Of a DNA stretch of 64,000 nt, positions 33,351 through 45,240 are shown piece after piece. The translations under genes and the position numbers were made by a program. The first letter of the stretch is position 1; every line of letters begins with the position of its first letter. The notes below the pieces were generated by a model. The model had not been told where the DNA came from. It was given only the letters and a program-made list of their open reading frames with translations, and searched no databases. This stretch comes from Leucocoprinus leucothites (Eukaryota > Basidiomycota > Agaricomycetes > Agaricales > Agaricaceae), in assembly GCA_013368445.1 (NCBI GenBank), contig JAACJO010000008.1, forward strand, positions 1,240,001-1,304,000, written 5' to 3'.

Positions 33351-35428
33351 GGGTATATATCATTATTTGGGCAACAGCATGATATTGCAGATTGTACTGC
33401 CACAACGAGGGCTTGAATATATTTTTGGTTTTCCGATGGATCGAACGCGATAAGCTGAGTGCTTAAACGCCTCAGGGTATCGAAACTTGGCGCTTGACTG
33501 ACAACCCTCATTCTATATTACTGGCAAACGCCGTAATCACCCGGCTATCGTGGCCAGAAACCCTGCCACTTCTATATGATGCCATAACATTTCACCGAAA
33601 TTTGACACTTAGCGTTGAGTAACAGGTGCTCTCACGAATTCCAATGACGAGCATGATTCCCAAATTGCCCTTACTGTTCTCGAAAACAAATAGCTTCTGT
33701 TATCTGATGGGCGAAAACAATAATTTAAAACGATTAGACCAACTCAAGGCCCAAATAGCTGTGTATATGATAGGAGAGGATTAAGTAGTATGTTGTCAAA
33801 GGTTTAAGGCACTCCTACCACGGGATCCTAGACTCCCTTCACAAGCCTACTCTCTAATTCTTCATTTTGCTTTCCTCTTGCAGCCCTCCAGGAAATCTCC
33901 GATCTTATAGCACTCTTCTAGGCTTGTAGCTGTCGAAGAAGCAACAAGCCCGAGACTCAAGGCCCTATAGGGGAGTGCACAGATTTACCGTTTGCGGTCG
34001 CTATCGTCCGAGATAAGGAACAATCATGGGTTGCTCGTTCTTACAGGTATTAAATTGACAATCACCCGATCGAGAACCTGAGAAGTATTGAAATTTAAGT
34101 GACTACACCTAATTCATCCTCCGCAGATCTAGCAGGAATACATACCAGGTTTTATTTGCTTGGAAGAAGGCTACCTCAATCTTACTCACCCAGACTTTGG
34201 GAACCTCCGGACAGATTGAGATTTCCCTTCACTGGCTCTCATTCCATCATGGCGCTCGTTCATTGCTGCTCAAACTTGGTCTAACTTTATGGTCGTTTGC
34301 CAATTTTGAAGAGACAGAACGTCTTGAGGTTCCGAGTCGACAGGAAGAATGGCTGTGGTAGTCTTTGTAGATGGGCGCTTCTTGAGTCTTGCGCGTTTCG
34401 ATCCTCAATGAACTGCGGGGCACGTACCCGATTACCATCATCGGAACGCTTGGGAAGTTACACTGTTCAATCGCCTTCCATCGGCGCTCGTCAATGTGGA
34501 GGTTGGCTTCAAGGTCCACAAGTCTAGCATTAGTCTGAGTTTGGCATAGACGAAAATGTCGAATACGTATCGCTTCATTCCTGTAGTACTACCAACTTGG
34601 GGGTTCTCTTTCAAGATCTTACTCCCAGAAGCCGAGGTTAATGTTTAGCAAGGAAGGTGTCTCTGAAAAATCATCTATCCTGGCTGAGGTGGTGTATGAC
34701 GGTAAGGGAAAGGAAAATACTGCCATCTTCTTGATGAGTCGTATTTTAATGGGGCACTAGAGGTGTTAAAGGAAAGATAGGACCTAGTCGGCGGTAGCTT
34801 CACCCTCGAACTGGAAGCAATTCGGATCAAATGGTCATCGCGGGTTAAGGCTCGATTGGAGGAGATAAGTACGGAATGGCTATCAGCCAGTATGGAAGAG
34901 AAGTCAGCTGGGCGAAGAATACTGCTTGCTTGTTTTTGGCATTCACTATTGAAATGCCTCGCGGTCTATGTCAAGTTCCGCCCCATTAGCTCTGCCTCAT
35001 GGCCGGTCATCCGCTTCAGGTTATATTGTGGAATGTCTACGGAAAATAGCAACTTCTGATTACATTTCCGCCCTCCGACGGCTTATGGCAGGGTACTGCA
35101 CAAGTTTCTCTAAGGCCGTCGAAATAGGGCAATTGGCAAGTTCTAGACGCAACAATGTACTGATTGCCCTGATCCGGTGACTGATGGCGGTAGTGATGGG
35201 ATCAAATCCCTATTTTCGCTTTTCCGAGCTCCAAAATTGGGAGCTGGTCCAGCGCTTGTGCGTCCATTTCTCTATTGTCCGGAACCACACCGTTATTCAC
35301 CATGGCACGTCAAACTCCGTTATTAGTGCAGGCTAACCATTCTAGTTGCCAAAAGATCCACGGACTCCCCAAAACTGCTTTCCTTCCAGGTCAGGTTCCG
35401 CTCTGAGACGTGCTCTCAACGTTAACAA
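33351..35428. other. intergenic, possibly with decayed coding sequence
   Basis: Between 34100 and 35180 several short plus-strand frames look protein-like (for example around 34856-35059) but are broken by stops and frame changes, and no family could be named. It may hold a degraded gene or nothing. Confidence 0.3.
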
Positions 35429-36928
35429 ATGGCTTCGGACAGAGGAATGGCGGCTGCCTACTCACCCTTCAACACTCAAGAGGATGAAGTTGCATATATT
35501 CATGCCGAAACACGTCGGATTGAACAGCTTATCACGCAATTACACGAAGAACGAGCGGCGCTACTTCGTCGACTAAACGTCATTCAATCACGAACAACGC
35601 GTATCCCCGTCGAAACACTTGCCTTCATCCTCCAGCACGCTTGTCCTGCTCCAGACTTCAACAATCGTCATGATTTCCCTCGAGAAGTCTACAGCAGCGA
35701 CGACGACGGCGATTCCGTGGATATCCCAGAGCTCAAACCTTTCCAATTGGTCCTTGGTGCAGTTTCATCTCATTGGCGCCAAGTCATTCACTCTAGTCCT
35801 CGTATGTGGGACACGCTTTCTCTGCACATTAAACCTCATTCCGCGAGGAAGAGCGCAGCTATTTTACGATTCTTCCTTCTAAACTCAAAAACGGTCCCAT
35901 TCGTCCTCTCTCTCCATTTCCCCGATATCATGGGCCCAAATACGCCTTTCCTTGTTCACAGAAGTGTCGATGACCTCATCATCGCAAACCTTCCAAGGAT
36001 TACTGAACTCTACCTCGTTCATCCTCCCCGCCGATGGCACTCATATACCCATCTCCTCACTCGACTCACGGAATGCTCTCTTGACCTAGAGCGACACGAG
36101 ACGTACAATCCTGACAAAATGGTCAAACTTCCTCAGGACGCACCCCTTCGCCGCTTTTCACTCCAAGCTGCCCTTTGGCGGTTTGATGCAGACTTTCAAT
36201 TGCCCTGGTTGTCAATCACTTCCTTGACCCTTTCAGCTATTCCCCCTGATCTATCGGTTCAGGCATTTATTCAATGCCCGAATCTGGTCGAATTTCGCTG
36301 TTTTTCCTTTTCGGAGTTTCTACCACCTCTCAAACCAGTGGAAATAACCGACCCGCTTACATTCAACAGCTTGGAAATATTCGAATGGGAAACCGCACCT
36401 ACTCCTTGGAGTCGTGCTTTGATCCGTTGTCTTCACCTCCCAGTGCTCCGGAAAATGCGCTGGAACGCCTTCAGGTTCAACGATCCAAACGATACCCACA
36501 TACAGGCATTCCTCCATCGCTTACCACTGACTCTCACCGAAGTGGAGCTCTTTCCGCCCTCTCATTTCGGTTACATCCGTGATGACATGAATATCGAGCA
36601 TGTCAGCCTTGATCATTGCAGGGGCCAAGACCTGTTATCCGTGTTACGAAAGCTCAAACCCAGGTGGGATGGTAAACGGGTTATCAAACCGCTACCTCGG
36701 CTGAGGAGGTTGACAATTGGGGAAGGAGACGAAGAGCTGGATCACCTCGACGGGTCCTATTCGATTGCAGTGTGGGAGATGCTTGACCAACGGCTCGATC
36801 CCTTCGGTTTCAGCTTTTGTTTGGATATGCCTACAGTTCATATTGAATGGCTCCCAGAGATCCGAATGCGGCTGGCGGAACTGTCGCAAGCAGGATTTGA
36901 TGTACAAATAATAGACGCAGACTCTTAG
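35429..36928 (+). CDS. F-box protein, agaricomycete type, intronless
   Basis: A single 499-residue open frame starts at an ATG in good context (ACAAATGGC). Residues 20-50 form a short coiled coil (EVAYIHAETRRIEQLI). The F-box follows: IPVETLAFILQHACPAP, then LVLGAVSSHWRQVIHSSPRMW and DTLSLHI. The remainder is made of irregular leucine-rich units (for example LPRITELYLVHP, LPWLSITSLTLSA, HLPVLRKMRWNAF). Proteins of this build are strongly expanded in mushrooms. The F-box should recruit Skp1 of an SCF ubiquitin ligase while the leucine-rich part selects substrates. Lack of introns, in contrast with its neighbours, is common in this family. The target is unknown. Confidence 0.85.
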   Translation: MASDRGMAAAYSPFNTQEDEVAYIHAETRRIEQLITQLHEERAALLRRLNVIQSRTTRIPVETLAFILQHACPAPDFNNRHDFPREVYSSDDDGDSVDIPELKPFQLVLGAVSSHWRQVIHSSPRMWDTLSLHIKPHSARKSAAILRFFLLNSKTVPFVLSLHFPDIMGPNTPFLVHRSVDDLIIANLPRITELYLVHPPRRWHSYTHLLTRLTECSLDLERHETYNPDKMVKLPQDAPLRRFSLQAALWRFDADFQLPWLSITSLTLSAIPPDLSVQAFIQCPNLVEFRCFSFSEFLPPLKPVEITDPLTFNSLEIFEWETAPTPWSRALIRCLHLPVLRKMRWNAFRFNDPNDTHIQAFLHRLPLTLTEVELFPPSHFGYIRDDMNIEHVSLDHCRGQDLLSVLRKLKPRWDGKRVIKPLPRLRRLTIGEGDEELDHLDGSYSIAVWEMLDQRLDPFGFSFCLDMPTVHIEWLPEIRMRLAELSQAGFDVQIIDADS

Positions 36929-37093
36929 TTACCCATGGACTTCAGTTATTATGGACCACCAATAAGCTGCCTGTTGAGGTCGGCTTTGCCTGTAATTAAA
37001 ACAAATCTCCTTATCTGTTTAGATACTATCGCGCATGTACTGTACACGGGACGTATGCGTCTCGAGTGAAAACCTTGTATGTACTTCTTTAGT

Positions 37094-39368
37094 TTACCGT
37101 TGATCTCTTTCCAGAATTTCTAGTGACCTTTTTCGCCACTCAGTCCCTTTTACTATCAACGCGACAATGCCCAAGGATGCGAGAAGGCTGAGCAGACGAT
37201 TTAGCGTCTGTAGGACGTGTCCGTGGAAACCTACCATATGATTGCAAAAAGTGTAAATTCGATATGATAGCCGATCTGAGAAAGTGTTTGAGGGGGTCCT
37301 CCAGCGTTCCGGGTAACACACTCACTCGCTTTCCCAGCGGTTGTCTAATCGCCACTGTCAGTATCGTTTTCTGTCAGACCGAAAGTCTTGAGTCTGACTT
37401 ACTCGTAGAACGAGAGTGCCAGGATGGATAGGCCTCGGATAAAGCTGATGAATCCGTGAGCCCTATTGCATGTCCGAAGTAGACTTCAACTCACTTGAAA
37501 ATCTGACTGATATCGCCACTCCTTTTAGGATAGCAGTCGCTACACGCGTATGTATAGCAAACTGATGAGGAAATTTGAGCTACCCAAATCATCAATACAG
37601 TGGTGAAATGCAACGTCGGAGAGTCATGGTATACCTCCAACGCAGGTGAATGCTAGTTAGTTGATCTGGTGAATCGAGATAAATTATCGTAACTGGATGT
37701 GCTACGCACCGAGAGCAACACAAGGAGCTATAAAAGTAGTGGCATAGTGGATCGTGAATCCATCTGTTGAAACGTATTCAGATGAGAATTCTAGATCAAG
37801 TCCCAACGCGTGAACTAACAGCTTTCGAGAGTGTAAGACGAAGATGCTATGCAACTGGATAAAATGATGCACATACATGAGCAGCCCTAGAGGAACAATT
37901 GCAGCTCCAAGCCATATACTGCGGAGCCGCACTTCGGGTTCTGGGTTTTGTCCATTCCTCCGAGTTCGCTGAATGAAAAAATCCGTCGCAGGTCCTGAGA
38001 AGAATTCCCCGATAAATCTGAGTGAGTTGTTCATCCAGGCTTTGTCGAACGGACAGAACAGAAACATACGTGCCAAGTATAAGGCTCAAGCCCATCGCGA
38101 GGCTTATAAAAAGCACCTGAGAGGTACTTCTTAGATAGTAAAATACAGTGCTCACCCATTCTGAGCCGCATCGAAGTGAAAAACCTCAGTAAATTGGACT
38201 GGCCCTATGGTAAGTGGTCCCAGAAAGCTGTAAGTGGTTACAATGGCACTAAAGACGAGTTGAGCTTCTGTTATATCGAGACAAGAGGTAGCCATTACTT
38301 GTTTAGTGCAGGGAAAATGACGAAAGGATGTCTTAGCATCTGATATGGGCTAAAGAAGTCTGATAAGCGCAGACCACGACTTGGCATGCGCTCCCGATCT
38401 ACGAGCCGAAGATACCGCAGGTAGGTGGAGAAGGTGAGGGCAGGAGGACGGTGGAGCTCAGAGGTCATATTCGAATCTGTAATTTTATCAAGCTCGGTGC
38501 AAACGACTAAAGCATTGGCTTGATTAGGCCTCTGGAAGAGGGTATCGGGGAGCATGAAGGCAATAATGATAGTCATGACACCTAAAACACCGTGAACCGA
38601 CGGTAAAAGGGAATGTAGAATCCAACTTTACCCATGATAATGGCAGCTAGACGTAGTGTCCATCGCCAGCCAAAACGAGAGGCGACAAAACCTCCTACCT
38701 GTATAAGTAGTCGCATAAGTTATGAATCGTTGAGTTGGGGCAAGATAAACAGACGATGGGAGCAAGGTGTGATCCATTGAAGGCAACAACGGTGAAGAAA
38801 CCTATAGCTCTGCCCTTCTGATGTGCAAAGAAAATGCTTGATATTGCCGCAACACCAACGATGATATTGACCCAGTAAACACCTGCTAAACCACGGAAGG
38901 CGACCAAGCTCCCAAATGTTTTTAACTCCGCAGCACAGATTGAGAACACAGCCGTCAATAAAGAGGAAACCAAAAAGACGATGCGATGACCGTAAATGTT
39001 GGCGAACGGCACGAGGAGAAATCCAGCCAAGGCGCTGCTCGCAGCCGTGATAGTCGACTGGAACGTGGCAACACGCGGTGAGATGTGGAATTCACGTAAA
39101 ACTTGATCAACAGCAGGATTTGTCATGTTTCCAGCAAGGCCTGACGCAAAGCCAAGCAGAGATACTTCAACGAGAACAACGTGTTTCAACCACTGAAGAA
39201 ATTAATTCACTGGAAGGAAGTAACCTGGAATGTGATTAAGAAAGGGCGTACAGTAGGATAGTTCAACGGGTCAAGGAGGGAGGCCGAGGGTTGTGGTATC
39301 AATGGGAGTCCATTCCTATCTACTTTCAGCGGTTCTTGGTAGTCGAGAACGGACGATTTAGATGTCAT
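37094..39368 (-). CDS. MFS transporter paralogue 2 (same exon map, 2-nt microexon)
   Basis: The gene starts at ATG 39368 (MTSKSSVLDYQEPLKVDRNG) and ends at TAA 37094, in the opposite direction to paralogue 1. Exons read directly include 39368-39252, 39192-38755, 38698-38632, 38581 onward, 37822-37821 (2 nt), 37764 onward, 37652-37635 (18 nt) and the last exon ending LEILERDQR. Shared landmarks are NGLPLIPQPSAS, LNYPTWLKH, VPFANIYGHRIVF, FGWRWTLR, LPDTLFQRP, DGFTIHYATTFIAPC-type sequence near helix 9, CYTYACSDCY and IGYHIEFTLFAII. All phases I followed close, so the gene appears functional. It is a DHA1-like antiporter by resemblance; the substrate is unknown. It is closer to paralogue 1 (26 kb) than to paralogue 3 in the N-terminal motifs. 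Confidence 0.83.
37821..37822 (-). other. 2-nt microexon (CT) of MFS paralogue 2
   Basis: The upstream intron 37877-37823 (55 nt) ends AAAG and the downstream intron 37820-37765 (56 nt) starts GTTAGT. Exon ends AT and AT around it give ATC-TAT-GGA (Ile-Tyr-Gly), in phase with both sides. Confidence 0.7.
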
Positions 39369-40350
39369 TGTGGAGCTGGGCGTTGGGGGGGTGAAGCCGT
39401 GAAGTGCTGGGGCGTTCTACGATGTTATATTCAACCAGGCGAATCACCCTTGAGCCCCTGAGGGTACCTGCATGGAAGCATTTTAGGCCTTGTACAAAAG
39501 GGTTGCCACCAGCGTCATTAGGCTCGCGCAGGTGTGATCGGCACCATCATTTCAGGCTCGTTTTCCCAAGTATTTTATTTGAATGTTCAGCTACCGTGCG
39601 GTAGCGAGATGAAACTCACCCGGAAATGAAGTCCGGGTAGCCTACACATAAACCATGCTGTTCCTGGGTCAAGAAGAAGTAATCGTTTTCCTAGATACGC
39701 AAACCTCAGATGTTGAATTGATCGGACGTTGGGTATACCGAAGAGATTGGATGTCAAAGGGCACGCATAGGTAATGTTTCAATGCTGTTCACTATTTGGA
39801 GTCAGTCCTAGCATGAGTATTGCTATCCTGCACACAAATCAAGACAGTAGGTTCCTATCAGGATTGGCCGGAAGGAGACGCATTTCGAGCGTCGCAGATT
39901 GTAGTTGACATGAGTGGATGTGAATGACTTGCAAAGGAAGTTGACGTTTCAGGATCTCTCCTAGCTTCAAAGCCAAGCGAACGTGCCGTCAATTTGTGTA
40001 TATAGTCGACTTGATACCTCCAGGAGATTCATAAAGCTGAGGTAACGCATTCGACAATTGTGAAATACAAAGACGTATAGTTGGAAAAATTGCAAGCAGA
40101 TGGTAATCAAGTCTAGCATGTACATGAGAGGACCAGAAGGTAGGATCGTAACGGAAGCTCAAATCCCTTGTACTCGACCATGGCTCGGCGGGTGATCAAT
40201 ACCGGAAACCACAGTTGAACAGATAGTCCGTAGCGAGACCAAATATTGGACATCCATCCGAGATGGATTAAAACAGTCAGCCAACACAGCCCTCAGTGGC
40301 GAGCGTATGCTCTCGATCGACAAAGCGGGTCCAGCGCAATTTGGGTCGTA
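39369..40350. other. intergenic, no gene seen
   Basis: This is the upstream region of MFS paralogue 2. No coding signal is visible. Confidence 0.4.
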
Positions 40351-41050
40351 TCATATGGCTCCTATGCACGACTCCCGGGGTGAGTCAGGGATTTCGCCTT
40401 GCCGCGATCGCGCGTCTAGAGCAAAGCTTTGATTATACGTAATCGGAAAAAGCGTGTTGGGAACGAGGAATATGAACACAACTGAAACAGAGCCAAAGAG
40501 ATTATTCATTAAGGTCCAGGACTGAGAAAATAGGTTGGGAGCATTCATATGAGAAGGTGAGAGGCCAGAGCCATCGCTAGCCGGGTCAATTAGCCACTCG
40601 CCTATCAGGCCATTAGTAAATAACCAGTGTTGCGAACAGCCCAACCGTGAACCAGATTGACGGTGGGCGTAGGTTCGATGCCTGGATAGGGATGCCATGG
40701 TACGTCGCAGATTGTAGTGAAATTAAAGATTTACAGATACAACTAGATTGATCATGAGGCTCGCAACTCCGCCGATGAATCCGAGATAATTTCAGTGAGG
40801 ATTAGGTATTTCGGCACTTGACGCAACATGTAATTGTCCATGAGAGGACAGCTGAGCAAATCAACCTGAAGAAGCAGCATTAAAAGTTCCTTGTGGTCGG
40901 GGGTGTTGCAACGACTGTTCTGAAACCACGAGAAGGAACGAGGCTGTAGGCGATTAGCTCGAGAGGTAGTCTATTATGGCTCACCCAAGCGAGTGGCCTA
41001 TTCCAAAGTGCCCTTGAACGAGGTGTTCGTCTTGTACCGCGGGAATGAGG
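40351..41050 (-). pseudogene. possible decayed membrane-protein gene
   Basis: On the minus strand one open frame (40698-40351) contains a hydrophobic helix followed by a loop, SVSVVFIFLVPNTLFP, and a GEWLIDPASDGSGL segment. About 100 nt upstream, another frame reads GFIGGVASLMINLVVSV. These look like membrane helices from one former protein, but they are broken by stops and frame changes and cannot be joined by good introns. VFIFLVPNTLFP resembles the loop of the flanking MFS genes (VLLPDTLFQRP), so a dead fourth copy is possible. It could instead be an unrelated transporter or chance. Confidence 0.3.
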
Positions 41051-41427
41051 GCATATCAACATGAAAGAGTAAAAGCGGGTGCAACCGCAGGTGCCGAGGT
41101 GGATATGAGATCAGTCGAGGTACCGTGAGCCGCAGGAATTCGATAAATTAGTGCTGAAGTATCCGAGAAGAAGTACTGGAAATAGGGTTCAAAATACTTG
41201 CGGTCAATGTGCGGACTTGATTAACGTTCGGTTTACCTTGGATGGTAGAACTTGGCGCTTAGCGCTGGATTATTTGGCGTTGTTGTGCCGAAAGCACCTG
41301 TGAGGTGCTGACGGGAATTCAATCAAAATACTGATACTTACTGTCTACCTCTTTCTGCACATGTTCAGACTGAGGACTCGTTCATTCCTTCCGCAGGGTT
41401 TGAAATTCAAGTGTCAACGGCTCTCTG

Positions 41428-42356
41428 ATGTCTATACCTACCTTCGACGACATGAACAGGCGCACCGCTCCTGTCTGGGAAAACGAGGAGTACAAACGAG
41501 ACGTACTTTGGGGAGGGATCTTTGGCTCTGTTTCTCGAAACCACGCACATGAAGAATCTGATGTCGATATTCTCATTGTATTAAAGGGGCACGAACGCTC
41601 TAGAGAGCCCATTGATCTTCGTGAAAGTGAGTGTTGGGTTCTTACTTTGCTTTTCGTCACTGTTATCGTCTGCTAGATCTTGCAGAAGCCTGCGGCCGGG
41701 ACATCTCCTTCGTGTGTATCTGGCAAGGGCTAGACTGGGCCTGGGGTCATGTTCGTGTAGAAGCCCTCCTTTCTAGCCGTACGGTGTATGGAAATCGGAA
41801 AGACATCGAGCATCTTCGCCGGGAAGCCACGGCTATTATTGCTGATGGCAATGTAAGGTTCAGTCAGATCGCAGAGTCTGTTGACAAAATCAAGCACCAA
41901 GTATCCACTGTGCAGACATACGGAGTGCGTCTTTCGGACTTTCTATCCACTTTATAATGATGTTGCCAGGAGTTTATCCAACCAGCTCTAGAGCACGTAA
42001 GAACGAACTTCGTCTTAGAGCTTCAGAAGATCGTTCGCTTGTTGGATATCAAGCCTTTGCACCATCCTCTTCGTACTATGCTTATCCCATTCGTCTTTGA
42101 ATATGCCGAGAAAGCACACGCAGTCCTCGATCAAGTACGATTGGAAGCCTTGCCTGGCACTGCACCGGTTTGGAGGGAGATCTGGGATTTCCTCCAGCCT
42201 ACGTCAAGTGCTATGTGGTCTTTTGATACTGGTTGCGCTACCGGCGGGCAAGCTTATCTTCGTCACGTACTAGCCTCAAAAAATTTGGCTGACAGATTTG
42301 AGGAGGGACTCGGAGGTCGGGTTGACGATGCTATGTATAAAGACATCCTCCGATGA
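41428..42356 (+). CDS. nucleotidyltransferase-fold protein with a helical C-terminal part
   Basis: Three exons (41428-41626, 41677-41924, 41970-42356) give 277 residues. Near the N-terminus WGGIFGSVSRNHAHEESD followed by VDILIVLKG is the signature of minimal nucleotidyltransferases (Gly-Ser, then Asp-x-Asp). A third acidic strand may be GRDISFVCIW. The C-terminal two-thirds are predicted helical (KDIEHLRREATAIIADG, EFIQPALEHVRTNF, FVFEYAEKAHAVLDQVRL). In bacteria such domains (MNT, KNTase, MntA) transfer nucleotides to proteins or small molecules; fungal copies are uncharacterised as far as I know. The start ATG was taken as the first in frame. The frame is intact. Confidence 0.7.
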
Positions 42357-43273
42357 TTGGCGATCAATGATGACTAGTTTTTATCACATGTTTGTACACA
42401 CAGTTATTTATGGCTTTGTTTTTATGCAGCAAGAGTTTCGAATATACCCAAGGAATGGGGAAGTAAGTGCTCTTAGTCAAATGACAAAAATGGAATGCAA
42501 GAAACCTCGACTGTAGGGTCACCTTGTGATTTGTACTTTTTATGAAACGGCTGCAAACAAGTACCAAGACACTGCAAAACACAGGACACAAGATATATCC
42601 ATGTCTATATGCAGGCTCCTTCCCAGCCCCTCACTGAGCTGCACGGAACCTGCCGTTCATTTGCGTTCTGCGCCGGTGTACCGATGCTTCTAGCAGGAGT
42701 CCATGAATGAGAGGAGAGACTAAGTTTGCTCATCGGTTTAGACCCGGCTTTCGGTTCGAGGAAGCTGCAGCTTGGGTGGCCTGGTGCATCGCGGGCTACG
42801 CGCAGAAGCAAATGAAGGATCATATATACACCGTGCTTCCACTGCGTAGTTCGCGGATACATGATGTATGAGGCCTCGAGGTTGAAGGTCGGATTTTGCT
42901 TTATTTGCCGCCTCTGACACTTGCTGGTCAGTGACGTCATTACCCCTAAGTGGCATGATCGCGTACGCACGGAGGTATGTCCAACATTTGGTCTCATGAG
43001 GACTGTGGGTCTGTGCACACCGCAGGGCTTGAAAGTTGCGTAGAAGGCACATGAAGGAGACTGTAATGTAGCGACCGCATCGTCAGATTGTTAAACTACT
43101 AGTAGGTTCAGCAATGTACACTTCCTTGAGAGGCGACATTGAATACAAGGTTCTACATTCCGATTCAGATGGTAGAGTTAACAAGAATACGCGCTAGATA
43201 CAAGGACAACTTTCATGCTACGTAGAGCAGCCGGACGACGTAAATAATCGGAAGCCGTATTGTCACTTTGGAT
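42357..43273. other. intergenic, no gene seen
   Basis: A minus-strand open frame at 42605-43018 lacks motifs, has mixed low-complexity character and was not accepted as a gene. Confidence 0.35.
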
Positions 43274-44280
43274 TTACTGATGCTCAACACCCCTAGCCCT
43301 CTCTGACTTCAATCCATGACTCCCAAACTCTCCTTCAATTCCCGACCCGCCACTCCCAAACCTTTGTTGCTGCTGCTGCTGTCCACCACTACCGGTCCCA
43401 CCATGCTGTTGAGCACCCGTTCCATACCCACTCCCGCCATACCCACCGCCAGACGGGGAGCTTTGCTGATGTTGTTGCCGATATTGCTGACCACCATAAC
43501 CAGCGCTCTGAGACTGAGTAGTATTACCGCCATTTCGGCCGCTACCGGTAGTAGTACCGGTTGCACCATACCCCTCCTTCTCGTCGTAGTGCTCCTTACC
43601 ACCACGAATATGTTGCTCGCGCTCACGACGCTCCCTCTCCTGCTCCACTTCTTCTTTCTTCTTGGATAGCCTCTCAACTGCGTGCTTCAACCCGATAGTT
43701 TCACCGATAGTGTATCCCCCAGCATTAATGATCAAGAAGAACCACGCGACATCCTGGATAGCTGCGAGCAAGAGGGTCGAAGAACCGAATTTCTTGGGAG
43801 AGAAAATACAGCCGAGCAGAGCCGTATACGCGAATACGCCGTTCAGTGTAGCTGCAAATAAAGGTGAGATTGAGAACGAAAGTGATAACAGACACAAGGT
43901 ATACCAATAGTCTTATACGCATCGTCCTGGTGGGACATCCCAGCGGATAAGGCAGCAACGCCGCATCCCATAATAAGTGAAGCAATGGCATACGCGCCAC
44001 CAGGATCCGCATCATGATAGATGTATTGCTTTCCGCCACCAAACACCACCGAGTCAGTACAAGAACCTCAAGCTTGAACCTCTGGACATACCAATCCAGT
44101 TATCTTGCTCACGAACGCAGGGACCGGGCCATCATACGCCGCTATGGGCAAGAATATGATCCCAAGCGCAAAAAACACATCAAATATGCCCTTGAGCAAA
44201 ACGATATACCTAGCACGATTCGCTTGCTGAGCGTGGTCGCCAGTCTGTGACTGAGTGAGAGTGGACAGATATCGAGACAT
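43274..44280 (-). CDS. four-helix membrane protein with a Gly/Gln-rich tail
   Basis: Three exons (44280-44092, 44028-43905, 43851-43274; introns 63 and 53 nt) give 296 residues. Four hydrophobic helices are visible: around IVLLKGIFDVFFALGIIFLP, AYAIASLIMGCGVAALSAG, VFAYTALLGCIF and LLLAAIQDVAWFFLIINAG. After these comes a charged coiled segment (AVERLSKKKEEVEQERERRE), then about 110 disordered residues rich in Gly, Gln and Ser. Both ends probably face the cytosol. The topology recalls small tetraspan fungal membrane proteins, but I do not recognise the family. The first intron was placed to end at AAAG before CAATACATC because it restores phase and has normal length. Confidence 0.6.
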
Positions 44281-44328
44281 TATTCAAAGGTCAAGAGAGG
44301 AGAGAATGTCTCTGTAGAGTGGAGGGTA

Positions 44329-45240
44329 TTATATATGCGACACAGGAAACTGTGGAGTATTATGGACCTCGTGCACTAGATGATCCACCGTTGGAGAAGG
44401 ATTCTGTTCCAAAACCTGTCTTATTGCCTCATAGATCCTCCGCTCCCTCTCATACCGCGCCATATCCACATCAAACGCATGTCTCGCTTCATCAAACCTC
44501 TTCACCTCTGCGTCGTACTTCCCCTTCATGTCCTCCCATTCTCTCCTCATAACCACCGTCTCCTCCGCATGTTTCCGTTTCTCCTCCTCATACTCCTCCC
44601 TCTCGTGGTGATACTTCTCCAAATCCTCAATTAACACCTGTCGATCATCCGCTAATCTCATTCTCTGTTCCTCCAATTCCATCTTTTGCGTCTCAACATC
44701 CTTCTGTATCGCCTTGAACACCCTCATCTCATCGTTCAACTTCTGCCTCTCTTCCTCTATTGCACGTTTCTCCGACCCAATAATCATCTCATCTTCTCTC
44801 AACCTCTGCCTATTCGCTTCCATTAACACCTTCTCATTCTCTAACTCTCGCCACTCGTCCTTCGTTCTCTTCTTCCACGTCTTGTATTTATCCTTCTTCC
44901 GTAACAATATATCCCACTCCACTCTCAACCTCTCTTGTTCCGTCAAATCACGAATCGCGTCTCTTGGACGTGGAATTCGTGTTAAATTGCCAGTTCCTTG
45001 GTTAGGATGAGCGAATGATTCGGATGCAGATCGTGGTGCGTGGGCGTATGCCCGTCCAGCGGGCGGTGGGGGTGGTAGAGGAGAACCATAGTCGCCGCGG
45101 GTAGGTGATAGTGGCGAAGTTATGGAGGAAGAAGCTCCAACAGAAAAGTGGGGTATGGTATCTCCACGATCCTTGGGTTTGTTAGTACCATAGACGGTAC
45201 TAGGCCCAGGTGAGTATAGATTGTTGAGCGCAGAATCCAT
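44329..45240 (-). CDS. coiled-coil protein, hypothetical
   Basis: A single-exon frame of 303 residues starts at ATG 45240 (MDSALNNLYSPGPST). Residues 1-90 are disordered, with a proline run. Residues 95-290 form one continuous charged coiled coil (heptads through EWRELENEKVLMEANRQRLR, KRAIEEERQKLNDEMRVF, MRREWEDMKGKYDAEVKRF). The last 25 residues are short and polar. No named domain is visible. The next gene upstream on the same strand (45711-49397) also contains a coiled coil, which may be coincidence. A structural or tethering role is plausible but not shown. Confidence 0.6.
   Translation of the reverse strand: MDSALNNLYSPGPSTVYGTNKPKDRGDTIPHFSVGASSSITSPLSPTRGDYGSPLPPPPPAGRAYAHAPRSASESFAHPNQGTGNLTRIPRPRDAIRDLTEQERLRVEWDILLRKKDKYKTWKKRTKDEWRELENEKVLMEANRQRLREDEMIIGSEKRAIEEERQKLNDEMRVFKAIQKDVETQKMELEEQRMRLADDRQVLIEDLEKYHHEREEYEEEKRKHAEETVVMRREWEDMKGKYDAEVKRFDEARHAFDVDMARYERERRIYEAIRQVLEQNPSPTVDHLVHEVHNTPQFPVSHI

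Noticed and set aside
42605..43018. 137-residue minus-strand open frame
   Set aside because: No ATG context or family feature supported it, and an overlapping frame on the same strand is equally long.
43316..43669. 117-residue plus-strand frame opposite the four-helix membrane protein
   Set aside because: It is antisense to the Gly/Gln-rich coding tail and has Thr/Leu low complexity.
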